A stretch of 64,000 nt of DNA from Camellia lanceoleosa (Eukaryota; Streptophyta; Magnoliopsida; Ericales; Theaceae): NCBI GenBank assembly GCA_025200525.1, contig CM045762.1:129817679-129881678 (forward strand), read 5' to 3'. Shown here in pieces: positions 1 through 11,814 of the stretch. The translations under genes and the position numbers were made by a program. The notes beneath the pieces were generated by a model. That model ran no database searches and was not told the origin of the DNA. It saw only the letters and a list, made by a program, of their open reading frames with translations. Position 1 is the first letter of the stretch, and each line of letters starts with the position of its first letter.

Positions 1-878
1 ATTAGCCAATGAATTGAACACAACATAATACCTCTCATAACAGAGGATCCTAACAACTGCTCTGGCGCTATGACAACATACACACGCCCTGTAGCCTCTG
101 ATAAACTTGTTCATCTCTCGGAGCATAGGTCTGATAGACTGACTGAGCCAAAGTGGCTCCCTAATTAGCTCGTGAGGTCTGGACTGAATGAGCCTGCTGA
201 TGGCTTTAAGTCTGCTTCAACCATGATGTGCCAGATGTGCCTCCCAACAGTGGGCAAGCTCTCCTCAAGTGCCCTAACTAACCGCACTAAAAACACATAG
301 GCCCTTGTCCCATATTCTGAGACTGACTCAAAACAAGTAAAGCTCCCCTGAGCATTCCTCCCTGAACCAGCACTCGACAATGGTAAAGTAGATCTAGACT
401 GCTATGATTGGGGCTAGGATGAAGAAGTGTCCCTGTTTTTCTTGCTCGATCTAAAGTCCCCCTACGACTCCTGACCCCTAGACCTCGAACCCTGAAGACT
501 CTCCTCATCGGCTTGCATTGTAATCTTTACATGTACCACTGCCTCCATAAGACGGTCATAGTTCTGGATCATATTCTCGGCAACCTTGAACAAAATCTTC
601 ATTCTCAATCTCTTCTCAAACTCTATACAACAGTACTCCTCTGTTGCCACTAACTCCAATACAAACTGGGACAAACTAGTGAAGGCTACCTCAAACTCAG
701 CCACGAACAGGTTAAGTTGCTTGAGGTTTTGAAATTCTTGCCTCAGTCTCTCCCTAGCAGTGGGAGACAGGTACTTGTCTTGGAAAGTGATGACAAAAGC
801 TTCCCATGTCGACCCCACTCGACCCTTGGCGTACTTCCGCCATTGGCCCGCATCCCTTTTGAGATAGTTACGCCCCAA
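1..878 (-). pseudogene. Ty3/gypsy gag fragment (retrotransposon gag domain)
   Basis: Reading on the minus strand, 878 to 462 gives 138 residues typical of the plant retrotransposon gag (capsid) domain: a GRNYLKRDAGQW start, then STWEAFVITFQDKYLSPTARERLRQEF and a LNLFVAEFEVAFTSLSQFV segment. Gag forms the cytoplasmic particle that packages element RNA. Downstream on the same strand (towards position 1) the frame has stops and frameshifts. No zinc knuckle is seen before the window edge, so the gene is both cut off and degraded. The N-terminus is missing too: the reading begins only a few bases from the LTR end at 892, with no leader or primer site between. The lineage is probably chromovirus or a related gypsy group; I am confident of gag, less of lineage. 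Confidence 0.75.
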
Positions 879-891
879 ACATTACTAACAA

Positions 892-3193
892 TGTCACACC
901 CCGAAAATTAACACAATATAGATTCATCAACTTCCATTGTTTTATGCAAACGGAAATAAGTCTCAATATTGGCATCATCCTCAAATCTCCAACATTTAAA
1001 TTCATTAACCATCAAGAGATTTACAAAGATATTCCACATGCGAATATAAATTCAACATGTCTAAAAAAAAAATCTATAGCATGTGGCGTAATAATTCGAG
1101 TACAAATTAATGCCCCGGAGGGCTACAAATTCCAAGTCGTAAACCCGGTTACACAAAAATAGTTTTTGAACCAATACATGTAAAGCCCTTAGCCTGTTAA
1201 AATAATTAAAACAAAAAGAAAAAAGCCTTGTGCTATCAAAATATATTCCACGCCTCTAACTTGGTGGGATCACCATATCCTTTCTTGCACAAAATCCCAG
1301 AGAGTGAGCACAAAGTCTAGTAGGAAAATCTTAATAAAGTATATACATTTTATACAATCTTATGGGATGAATGCATATCCCATGCCACCTTCAAAACATA
1401 TATCTCTATCTTTTGAAACTATTGTGCACTATGAAATCTTGAGAATTTAACAATTCAATAATTTCGACATAGTTCAAAGGGGCAGTAAATACGATTCAGG
1501 TAATCCCTAGGTTGGTGTTTGCAAGTAGGCATAACAAGTACTATCAATTCCCACTTTGTCAGTTGCTAACTGGAACGTACGTAGTACCTTCTTCATGCCT
1601 GTTTTCGATCTTTCACCATGGACACTCAGTCTAACTTGACCAATACCAATTACACCTCCTATCTAGACTTACCAACATATTTACCCCAAAAACAAATCAA
1701 TATGATCTTGTTTCACAAAACAATTTCTTTTCTCAAAACAATACTTTTTCCAATGCAATATTCAAAATTAATTGCATCAATGATAAAATGGAATGGGGAT
1801 GCAAATGTCCAATGCAATCATAAAGTTCCATTTAAATATCTCAACAATGCCAATTCAAAAGGTGATGATAATGAAATCAAGTGCCAATGCAACATATTTC
1901 CATATCAATGCCTTGAAATTTCTAAATTCATGCACACGATTCTCCAGTGCAATCAAATTCCACGTCTCTTATCAGTATAACATCATAATATATTTTTCCA
2001 AGAGAGAATTTAACAACATCATCGTTCATGTATTCTCTACATGTTAAACATCATTTTCTAAACTCGATTTTCCAAGACAAACCAATGATAAGTTTTAAAA
2101 TCAACTATTCTCACTTCCTTTAGGAAATTCCCTCATTTGATACAACCATAGAAATTTCTCCATCATTTCTTCACATAACAATTTATCAAGCATCAATTTC
2201 ACAATATCTCAAAATTTTCCCAAAACCGCCAAATTCGAGGGTTTCCACCAAAACAAGATTTTTGTTCCAATTTTTTTTTTTTTTTTGAAAAGATTTTTCT
2301 AAAACAACACCCACACCTAGAACATAACTCATAATCTCAAAAGTTTTGAGAAAAGTAGATAAAATCATCTTCTAACATCATCTAGGGTTTAACAATCCAA
2401 AAAATAACTCAAACATGTAATAAATGCTCCAAACAAGCATAATCTTGCATATATATATATAGCTCAAAGATTATCCCTACCTCAAACTTGGGAGATGAAG
2501 AGGAAGAAAACCCTAGAAATCAAAGTTGACGAAAACACGATCCAATCGGTTACAAATGTAGACCTCATCACCCTGTTCGATTTGTTGTAAAAAGCCCACT
2601 CAAACTCTCGAAGATTTGAGCTAAATCTTAGAGAAAAGTTGGATTTGGGTGTGTTTTTAGAGAGAATGGAGAGAAAAGATGAATATATATCTATATATAT
2701 AGAGAAATCTGTGCAAAACACCTTTTGGCATCAGTTTTGAGAAGTGAACATGAATTTCGAGACAGACGCATTGAAATCCGCCCATGCGCACGAGCGAAAA
2801 TTTTTGCCTCGTGGGCAGATTGCTCCAAAGAGCTGCCTAGAAAATCCACCCAAAATTCGCTCGAGTAGGACCCACAATCTGCTCAAAGTGATTTTCCGCT
2901 CAGAAAACTCTAAAAATTTTGGAAAACTCTATGAGGATCCGTCGGGGCGGTTTTCAATCCCAAATGAGCAGTTTTGCCCAGAAACTGAGAATTGATTTTG
3001 TATGTCGAAACAAGTTTCAAAGCCCAAAACTCAAAATTTTTAACCTGAAAAATTTAAGAGAGGTTAAGTAGGAGTAGAAAGGGAATCTCAACAACTCGAT
3101 ACGGTAAACAAAACACCGAAATAAATGCATACTACCCCATTACACAATACTATTAAAGCCAAAACCCACGACATCACAAATAAGAATGTAACA
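892..3193 (-). mobile_element. probable 5' LTR of the minus-strand gypsy element
   Basis: This is a noncoding stretch of about 2.3 kb. On the plus strand it begins TGTCACACCCCG and its far end reads AATGTAACA, so on the minus strand it runs TGTTACATT to GGGGTGTGACA, the usual TG...CA form of gypsy LTRs. It lies directly upstream of the gag fragment in the minus-strand sense. The expected primer site (TGGTATCAGAGC type) is absent next to 892, which implies a deletion that removed the primer site, leader and gag start. The outer boundary near 3193 is uncertain because GTAACA recurs several times there. Inside I see only AT-rich sequence and short spurious reading frames. Confidence 0.5.
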
Positions 3194-3215
3194 CTCTAAT
3201 GTAACACTCTAGTAA

Positions 3216-5613
3216 TGTAACTATAATAAGCCAACCCTATAATATGCCTAAACTCCCTCATTATATGTTTAATTATATATGTGTTTATGTGTTTGATGTG
3301 AAAGTTCCTGTTTGAATGTGTAGATTGCTAGTTTATCCATTTACATCTATCGGTTAATAAAAAACCTGTTGAAATTGTGACATTTGGACCGAAAATTGGA
3401 AGCCTTAGAGGTGCAATAAACCGAAATTGACTTTACGGTTATGATTAGCATGATTTTTAGGACATTGTATGAAGTTTTGTAAAAATTTGATTCCTAACAA
3501 ATTAATTAGAATTATTTAGGCTCAAGTCTTAATTGAACTCAATTAGCCTCAAGACTTAAGTCTTGATAGATGTAAGGGTCACTTATATGAGACTTAGAAG
3601 ACTTAGCCTCAACAAGAGTTCTAAAAATATCTCCTAGAGAAATCTAGACAAGAGAAGAAGAAAAAAGAGAAAAAAGGAAGAAAAGACCAATCAAGGCTTG
3701 AAGAGTGAAGAAATTAGAAAGGGATTTCAAGAATAGAGTTCAAGGTATGTTTAACTTAACTAAAAAACCCTTAATTTGCTCTTCAATTGATTAGCATCAA
3801 GCCTTAAAATGAAGTTTATACATCTATCCAAGTTAGGGTTTTGAGTAAAGACCTTACTTGAGTAAATATCCATGAAATTCATAAGGATTCGTAGTATTTG
3901 GTTGAGTTGAGAGTTAATTCTTGAATTTTGAGTTTGTTTGGGCTAATTTGAGATGAATCACCTCCTAATCTTTAGTCTTTGCATGCTTTGAGCTCCTATA
4001 TGCATATGTGATTGTATATGTCTTGATAAACCATGGAAAGAGAAATAAATGAAAGAAGAGTGGCAATTTGAGTTGTATCTATGCAATTAAAATGGGTTAT
4101 GATCTAATTGAGCTTGAGATTTATGTTTATTATGATCATCTATCATGATGTTGCAGTGTATTTGCTTGTATTAGACCTTAAAAATGTGTTTGGAAAGGTT
4201 GATTTTGATGAAGTTTCGGACTACTCAAACAGAGCCCAGGACCGCACGTGTGGGGTTCATGGCTACACATACAAGATGCACATTCGCACGTATGGAAAAC
4301 AGGGGAGCAGATTGAGCATTCTTAAACAAAAGCACGCGCGGAGCCAGACGTGTGGCACACCTCTCTGCTCATGCAATAGGGGACTTCCATACATGCAACC
4401 AATGGGGAAAAATTCTGTCAATTTCGTTTACTCTTTTTGACCCTCTAAATTTGTTAATGTGTGGATTTGGTCCTTTTGTAATTCTTACAATTGATTGGGA
4501 AAAAACAAATCGGACAATGATTAAAGAGAAAAGGCTAAGGAAAAGTGACTTACTTACAAGTTTGGTGCTATGTGTAGGTCATGTACAGAAAGGGACCGCT
4601 GTTCGACCACATTACTGTGAGTAATAGTAGTGTAATGATATGTCTTCCTTACGTATTGTGATTATGATTTATATATGTTTGTTTGTGAATGGAATACGTT
4701 GTATAGATTGTGTTATGAATGGAATAATTGGAATGATTGAACAATGGCATATGGAATGGACTCAAGGTCATTTTCTTCCGTCATGAAGGGATGGGCCTGA
4801 GGCTATTATGATGTGAACTATTTATGACTCACGGCCTTAAGGTCGAGGGAGATAGAGACATGCCGATGTTCCATCTACCCTAAAAAGATATGGGTTACTT
4901 ATGATTCGTGGCTTAAAGCCGAGGGAGATGGAGACATGTCGGTGCCCTATCTAGACTATAATGTTTCAAACAGCTGTTGTTATGTTGGGCCCAAGGCCGT
5001 TCCGTATTATGTTTGGCCTAAGGCAGTTCTGTATTATGTTGGGCTCAAGGTCATTCTGTCTTATTTGGGCCTAAGGCTGCTCTGGACTGAAATTATGAAT
5101 AGGACATGCATATGGTTTATATCTATATAATCTCTAAGACTTATGCTCATTCACATGAACCTCCTTATATTGCTATTATTCACTGAGCCTTCCACACTTC
5201 GTATTTATATATATTTATGTAGGTGACCAACTCGGAGGCCAATAGTAGGTCAGCTCCAGGAGCCTTTTGTCGGACTTATTTTGTCAAGCCTCCCCAAGTG
5301 GAACGTTTTGACTTTTGTGGACTTTATGGGGTTCATGTGGCATTTTGTTAAGTCTTTAGAGAGTTGTAATACATACATTGTCCATATGTAAATGTTGGGT
5401 TGTTGTTACCTTTTTGTATAAACTTGCATAACTTTGATTTGTATAAGGTCTTCGCATTTAAGCACTGCTCGATGGACGTTTCGTTTGGTTATTCTATTTG
5501 CGTCTGCTTTAGGCCCCGTCATTGGATAACATAATTGTTGAAATTTATGTTTCGAGGCCTAAGTCCAGGCTGGTCATGTCCTAAACTTTTAGGGGCAGGT
5601 TTGGATCATGACA
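3216..5613 (+). mobile_element. solo LTR, gypsy/chromovirus type
   Basis: A 2.4-kb noncoding block begins TGTAACTATAATAAGCC and ends GGATCATGACA. Its 3' part shares layout and motifs with the solo LTR at 15962-18361: a 'cactgag' stretch, then 'atgtaggtga', then the terminal '(G)GATCATGACA / GGTCGTGACA'. No primer site, gag or pol follows, so it is read as a solo LTR left by LTR-LTR recombination. The flanking pentamers are AGTAA and GTACT, so no convincing target-site duplication is visible. The left boundary is therefore approximate. Confidence 0.55.
4978..5090 (+). repeat. about 33-bp tandem repeat x4 inside the solo LTR
   Basis: Four imperfect copies of a unit like TTATGTTGGGCCCAAGGC(C)GTTC follow one another (about 4978, 5010, 5041 and 5070). 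Just upstream, two copies of a unit containing 'GAGGGAGAT(A/G)GAGACATG(C/T)CG(A/G)TG' occur at about 4845 and 4922. They look like locally amplified LTR sequence. Confidence 0.7.
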
Positions 5614-7090
5614 GTACTCTAATGTAACACACTAAAAAACTCATACTTTTCCCAAATGTAACAATGTAACTGTGGGTGTAGATTTTTGACCTCACAACCA
5701 AACAGATCTCACTGCCGAGATCTAAGGAACTTAGCTGGAGAGCATACGGAGGAATAGATTAAGCCAAACACATGCACACAAGAAGATAAGAAAATACCAT
5801 GGTGGCTCATCTACTTAGAGGCACTCTGACGATCAAGTTAGCAAACTTATCTCTCAAAGATATCGGCATAAAATAACACTAGTTCAAAACATACCTTAGA
5901 CCCACGAGGGTGCCCTCTTTATGTAATGGTCGGCATAAAATAACACTAGTTCAAAACATACCTTAGACCCACGAGGGTGCCCTCTTTATGTAATGGTCAG
6001 TGTCCAACTTCCTATAAAAGTCTAACTTTATGGGATTCTATCCTTTATAAGGATATCACTTATTCAAGACTCCTCTTATTTAGATTAGGATCAACTCTCT
6101 TAAGAGTCCAACCTTACCCAAACAAGTAGTCTAACATCATTTAGGACTCTTGTCCTCTATTCGAAAATCTCAGATTCTGATATGATAGCATCATACCTCG
6201 ACATCCCTAGGTTCCCCACGTGGCACCACATCACTAATCATATTGTACTTTTTCCAAACATAGCACTCCAAAAAATATTCCTCAGTGTAACACTCCAAAA
6301 AAATTTCTTAGTGTACTTTTTTCAAATGTAACACAAAAAAATAAAAAATAAAAAAAATCCTTAATGTACATTTTCCAAATATAATACTATAATCAATGCA
6401 ATCCCAAATGTAACACACGCAAGATCACTAAAAAAATCTTTAGTGTATTTTTCTCAACGTAACACTTACAGTTTGAAATTATGCATTTACCTAAAACTTG
6501 CTAAGGAATTTTTGTACTCCTTTTGGAATGGTTTAAAGAATCTCACATCTTTTAAAATGATTTGAAGAGTCCCACATTCTTTTTTTTGTGTGTTACATTA
6601 GAGTGTTACACTAAGGAGATTTTTTGGAGTGTTATATTAGAGTGTTATATTAGAATGTTACGTTTGGGAAAAGTACATTAAAGATTTTTATTTAGAGTGT
6701 TACACTAAGCAGTTTTTTTGGAGTATTACGTTTGAAAAAAGTATACTAAGAAATTTGGTTATGTGTTACATTAGAGCGTTAAGTTAAGGAGTTATTTTAG
6801 AGTGTTACATTTGAGAAAAGTACACTATGGAGTTCTTTTAGAGTGCTATATTAGAGTGTTACATTTGAAAAAAGTACACTGAGAAGTTTTTTGGGAATGC
6901 TACATTAGAGTTTCAAATTATACATTTGTCTAAAACTTACTAAGGAGTTGTTTTACAAAATGTTTGAAAACTTCCACATCCTTTTGAAATGTTTGAAAAA
7001 TCTCATATTTCAAGTCATTTTTACACTCATTTTGAAATGTTTGAAGAATCTCACATTTCAAGTCGCATTTCAAGTCATTCCAAGTAATAA
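5614..7090. repeat. cluster of short inverted repeats (foldback-like)
   Basis: The motif 'ACTCTAATGTAACAC' with 'TTAGTGTACTTTTTTCAAATG' recurs in one orientation at 5617-5670 and 6238-6480. It recurs in the opposite orientation ('AGAGTGTTACATT', 'GGAGTGTTA', 'AAAAGTACACTAAGGAG') at 6585-6920. The same motif also flanks the solo LTR on its left at 3181-3215, so that LTR appears to have landed inside the cluster. The structure resembles a foldback or subrepeat-rich terminal-inverted-repeat element. 5680-6237 between the arms is unrelated sequence with no convincing gene. Confidence 0.55.
5864..5997. repeat. perfect 67-bp tandem duplication
   Basis: The unit starting CGGCATAAAATAACACTAG and ending ATGTAATGGT occurs at 5864-5930 and again at 5931-5997 with no mismatch that I can see. 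The surroundings show no gene. Perfect identity means either a recent slip or an assembly or polymerase artefact. Confidence 0.9.
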
Positions 7091-7162
7091 AGATTCTCAT
7101 ATAAAATCCATCTAAATTTGATTCCTATAAGTTTTGTATTTTACCTTTCTAGCACAAAAGAA

Positions 7163-7239
<77 letters not shown>
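7163..7239. repeat. (AAT)n microsatellite
   Basis: About 25 uninterrupted AAT/ATA units lie in AT-rich noncoding sequence. Confidence 0.95.
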
Positions 7240-7269
7240 GAAATATATTAGAAATATGGGTATAACCGT

Positions 7270-7800
7270 AAATTTAATTTTCAAATAATATATTAAATAT
7301 GAGCATTGTTATTAACCCATTCCTTTCTTCTTAGAACCCCCCACGTCATTCATTTTTTTTTTTTTTAATTCTAATTTTGTCCCAATCTAAAATTTCACTT
7401 TTACCCTTATTCCTAATCTTCTAAACCTAATTTTCCAAACTCTAACCCTAACCCTAATCACCTCCGACAATACCACCATCTCCGACCACCCTTCATTACT
7501 GCAACCTCTATCATCTCTGACAACTCCTCACCGTTACAACCACCACTCCCTCCCTCTCAATCAGCCATCACCCCCACCGACAAGAACCCCCATCCCCTAC
7601 TACAGATCTGAATCGAAGAAGAGAGATTGACTCATTCAGCACTGTGTTATCGAACTAAAATGATTCATTCAGCACTGTATTGCTGAACATTCAGGATTCG
7701 TTCAACACTATGTTGCTGGACAATCAGGATTTGTTCAGTATTGGGCTGTCGAACCCACTCTGCCATCGTGACCTCTCCATGTATTGCGAGAGAGAACAAG

Positions 7801-7834
<34 letters not shown>

Positions 7835-8170
7835 AAACCTACAGGTTTTCAGAAGAAGATGAAGAAAGAAATAGGAAAGAGGGAGAAGGAATGCAAGAAA
7901 TCACTCGCCATAGCCTGTGATAGAAGTTTTAATGGTGGCCATTGTTGATGGGTCTTTTCTCTTGCTCTACTTCTTACTCATACTTGATTTGAATGCAAGA
8001 AAAAAAAAAGAAAACAGGAGAGAGAATCTAGATTAGAAAGAGAAGTGGAAGGGGTTAGGGTTAGGGTTAGGGTTAGGATTAGGGTTAGGGAATGGGTTTG
8101 ATTTTTAGATTAGGGGTATAGTTGGTATTAAGGTGGGAGTTTAAAGAAAAAATATAGGGATTTCATTTTA
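7270..8170. mobile_element. possible non-autonomous Mutator-like element
   Basis: The two ends are related in inverted orientation. Left: 'GTCCCAATCTAAAATTTCAC', 'CCTAATC' and 'TCTAACCCTAACCCTAATC'. Right: 'GATTAGGGTTAGGG', then 'TTTTTAGATTAGGGGTATAG'. Such long, imperfect terminal inverted repeats are seen in Mutator-like elements. The interior is CT/GA rich, with (GA)n at 7803-7831, and has no recognisable protein. I could not find a clean 9-bp duplication, so the ends are provisional. Confidence 0.35.
8053..8090 (+). repeat. telomere-like (GGGTTA)n run
   Basis: Four GGGTTA units plus variants (GGATTA, GGGTTA) occur here, with a shorter CCCTAA run at 7443-7460 in the opposite orientation. 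The unit is the six-base TTAGGG form rather than the seven-base TTTAGGG form usual in plants. The run is too short to be a telomere. Confidence 0.8.
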
Positions 8171-8760
8171 GGGTGATTCTACTTACACCACTCTTTTACC
8201 TCCTTACACCCTTCATATAAGATTGTTTTTTTCTTCCAATTTTATCCATATGTGTAATTACTTAAAGGGACAAAACACTAAAATTAAATGTATTTGATTA
8301 TCTCCTTACACCCCCTGACCTTTCAATTCCTACTTCTCTTTTTCCTTTCTCAACGTTTCTTTTCTCTTACTAATCTCTTTTGGAAAACTGATAATCACAG
8401 TGTTTTGATTATCAAAAAAAGCAATGAATGAAGAAATGGTGGTGAAAAACCATCAAAAAAGTGAAATGGTGAGTTTTTTTTTTTTTAGTTTGGTTGGTTT
8501 TTGTTTTGATTTTCTGGGTTGGTGTGCGACTTTTGTTTGGTGTTTCGAAATTGAACAAAATAACATAGTCTGACATCATAGTGCTAAAAAAAAAATATAA
8601 GTCTAGCATCAAATTGTTGAATAAAATATAAATTTCCAGTAATATGTAGTTAGATTTTTTAAATTTGTTCGGTTACTCATTGCCATGTATTTTCAGTATA
8701 ATTTTTTTTTTCTTGGAAGGATTATACTTATACTCATTGCAACAACGCAAGTACTGCATT
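8171..8760. other. AT-rich stretch without a gene
   Basis: Low-complexity AT-rich sequence lies upstream of the MULE transposase remains and probably includes the old 5' end of that element ('ACTTACACC', 'CCTTACACCC' repeats at 8190-8210 and 8303-8313). I see no coding region and could not identify a matching terminal inverted repeat near 15.1 kb. Confidence 0.4.
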
Positions 8761-8774
8761 ATTAGTAGACTCCA

Positions 8775-10840
8775 GTCATGAATTCATTACAGACGAGGTT
8801 TGTTAAATTTTTTTATGAATACAATTTTTTTCTTATTTCTAATTTGTATTGAGTTTTATTAATAATTTGACGTATTATGTTTAGATTTTTAGTACTCGTC
8901 AACCATTAATTAAATGGGTTTCTGACGTTGGAAGGAAGACTGGATTTGTCATTCTTATAGAGACAACAGGAAGATCAAGGGGGAATGATTGAGGTTGACA
9001 GGTTCTAAAAAGTGTGGATGTCCATTTCTATTAAGGGGGGAAAAATTACCTACAAATGATGAGTGGATGTTGCATGTCTTATGTGTTGCATGTCTTATGT
9101 TCATCCGTCTGCTGAACATCTTGAAACACACTCATTTGCTGGCAGATTATCTAAGGAGGAAACATCCTTAGTAGTTGACATGTCGAAGAGTATGGTGCGA
9201 CCAAAATAGATATTGGTTACATTGAAACAAAATGATGCCTTTAATGCAACAACAATGAAGACAATCTACAACGCACGTCATCGACATCGAGTAGTACAGA
9301 GGGCGGGAAGATCACAAATGCAACAACTATTGAGGCAATTGTCGATTCAAAATTATGTTGAGTGGCATCGATGTGATGATAAAGAGATGGTGACTGACTT
9401 GTTTTGGGCACATCTAGTTAGTTTGGAGTTGTTACGTGCATTTCCACATGTGTTGATTATGGATTGCACATACAAGACTAATAGGTATCGACTTCCTCTC
9501 TTAGAGATTGTTGGGGTAACATCAACGGACTTGACTTTTTCAGTTGCTTTTGCTTATCTTGGTCATGAACGAGAGGACAACTATACATGGGCTTTAGGCG
9601 TATTGCGTACTGTTATGGAGAATATTGTTTTTCCAAAAGTCATTATTACAAATAGGGAGTTGGCTTTGATGAAAGGCATAGCAAAAGTTCTACCTATGGC
9701 CACTAATTTTTTATGTAGATGGCATATTAGCAAGAACATTCTGATGAAGTGCAAGAAGGTTTTTGAGACGAAAGATAAATGGGATAAGTTCATGCATAGT
9801 TGAAGTGCTTTGGTATTGGTTAGAACAAAAACAGAATTTAATGAACAATTTTCCACTATGAAGATTGAATTTAGTACGTATCCTGAAGCTATTAAGTATG
9901 TTACTACCAATTGGTTAGAGCTATACAAGGAAAAATTTGTTGCAGCTTAGACAGATAGTAATATGCATTTTGGAAATACTACTACAAATAGGTAAGTTAT
10001 GGTCATTGCATTTATGAATTGCTATAATTCTTTGATTTTTATATTAAATACCAAAATATACAAACTTGTAGGGCGGAGAGTTCTCATGCCAAATTAAAGA
10101 GGCAACTTGGGTCAAGTCAAGGCAGTTTTGAGACATCTTGGACCAAAATACACAATTTGTTAGAGTTGCAGCATGCAGACATTAAAGCCTCATTTCAGCA
10201 GAGTTTGATTGTAGTCCAACACAACCACACACCTACTGAGTTCACTGAGTTATGTGGTTTTATTTCAATTTGTAGTTTGGACAAAATATTAGTAGAGTCA
10301 AAGAGATCGAATAGTGTGGGAATAGATGTTGCTGCATTTTGCGACGTACACATGGGTTGCCATGTGCACATGAAATAGCTGAGTATTTTCAACAAGGTCG
10401 ACCGATTCCCCTCTCGTGCATAAATCCTCATTGGAGGAAGTTAGATATGCTTCTAGTTTTCAGAAAGTGCTTTTGTGAAGTTGGATTGCAAAACAGAGAC
10501 TGATTTTTTTATTGAGAAATTCCAAACGATTGACGAGACGCAACAAGTGATCATTCTGAAGAAGTTAAGGGAGTTAATTAGTCCAGACAGTACGTTTTTT
10601 ATGGAACTTAAACTCAAGACTGACACGCGAGGAAGGAGCCGAGGTCGCAGCCGTGGTCAATTCAAAATCGATACATCTACTAAACGCAAGCCATTTGCAT
10701 TTGAGTTTGTACTATCTGGGGAAGATAGTTATTCACAGGGTGTTACCATCTCAACTGCACCAGTTTGTTCTCAACTGCACCAGTTTGTAAGCAAGTGCAA
10801 CGGAAGAAGGCAAAAAAAGATAATGTACGTAATTACATAA
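8775..10840 (+). pseudogene. MULE transposase with FAR1-like N-terminus and SWIM finger
   Basis: This is a broken gene of the plant FAR1-related/MULE transposase family, whose product cuts and moves Mutator-like elements. In order: a FAR1-like DNA-binding segment (about 8889-9090, 'TRQPLIKWVSDVGRKTGFV', 'GSKKCGCPF'), a linker 'RLSKEETSLVVDMSKSMVRPK' ending in a TAG, the MULE core (9213-9803, 'MDCTYKTNRYRLPLL'), a continuation 'ESSHAKLKRQLG' (from about 10073), and a SWIM-type 'THGLPCAHEIAEYF' (about 10345). The last segment (10475-10840) holds an RGRSRGRSRG basic stretch. Canonical GT-AG introns are visible at about 8803-8886 and 9991-10071. The second catalytic aspartate is replaced by asparagine (codon 9651-9653). 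Stops at about 9210 and 9801 and at least two frameshifts confirm that it is dead. Confidence 0.88.
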
Positions 10841-10931
10841 AACTTGTAACTATGTACAAAATATATTTTAATAGTTTTCCAACCTCATTTTAATTATTTC
10901 ATATATCCATTGTTGTATATTTGTGATGTAG

Positions 10932-11609
10932 GTTTGTATGACGCAGTCAACAAATCGTATCTCTTACTTCGAACAATTTTTGGAGAAGTTGTGACCATAT
11001 ATCCGTCACATAAAAGATGTACAAGCAGATGGAAATTGTGGCTTCAGGGCAATAGCTGGATTGATTGGTTTAGGTGAAGATGATTGGCTACAAGTTAGGC
11101 GTACCTTGTTGACTGAGTTGCATTCGAATGTAGTGAACTACGTGCAACTATTTGGTTCATAAGAAAGGGTTGATGAACTTAACTCTATCTTATCCTACTT
11201 CGAACCTAGCCCTGGATTTAATCATTGGATGACTATGCCCGACATTGGGCCATTTGATAGCATCATACTATCGAGTCATTCTTTACCATTTATCTATGAA
11301 ACAATGCTTGACATTTTTACCACTTAGATCAGTACCGATTGCAACACCTGATCAAAAGATATCTGCATAGGATTTGTAAATGGAAACCATTTCGTGCAGG
11401 TAACTATCGAGCCTACTTACATCATTACAATGTCTTATTTTATAATTATATTTATTGATTTTTTTGTTATAGGTTTATCTGCAACTTGGTCATCCAGTAC
11501 CTCCGATAGCAAATAATTGGATTCGTTTCTATCACCCCGTGTGCTATTGGATGGGAGAAAGCATATACTATATGTATTCAGCAATTCCGTACTCTTATCA
11601 ACCCTGACA
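10932..11609 (+). pseudogene. OTU-type cysteine protease segment of the MULE
   Basis: OTU proteases cleave ubiquitin-like chains, and some plant MULE proteins carry such a domain. The catalytic-cysteine motif ADGNCGFRAIAGLIG is clear (Cys codon 11037-11039). The histidine motif GFVNGNHFVQV is completed across an intron (His codon 11388-11390; GT-AG intron about 11400-11472). The end reads 'NNWIRFYHPVCYWMG'. It follows the transposase in the same orientation and was probably part of the same reading frame. In-frame stops at about 10992, 11161 and 11325 disable it. The protease role in transposition is unknown; the domain assignment is firm. Confidence 0.82.
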
Positions 11610-11814
11610 TAATAACTACCAAAACAATCGATATAGAAGAATTGTGATAACATGTTTGATTGATGGATGCAAACAATGACAGATTTTATGGATGCTTTTA
11701 TGGATATTCGTACACTTGATTTTGTTATGAAATATTTTATGGAAACTTTTTATGTTTGATTTTATAGATGCGTGTTTGATTTATGGATGTTTTTTTTGTC
11801 GAACTAGATTAATT

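Noticed and set aside
3211..5618. Target-site duplication AGTAA/AGTAC for the solo LTR
   Set aside because: It needs the LTR to end in GAC rather than GACA and still has a mismatch; the local repeats make chance similarity likely.
8053..8090. True interstitial telomere or chromosome end
   Set aside because: Only four to six units, paired with an opposite short run within a likely transposon end.
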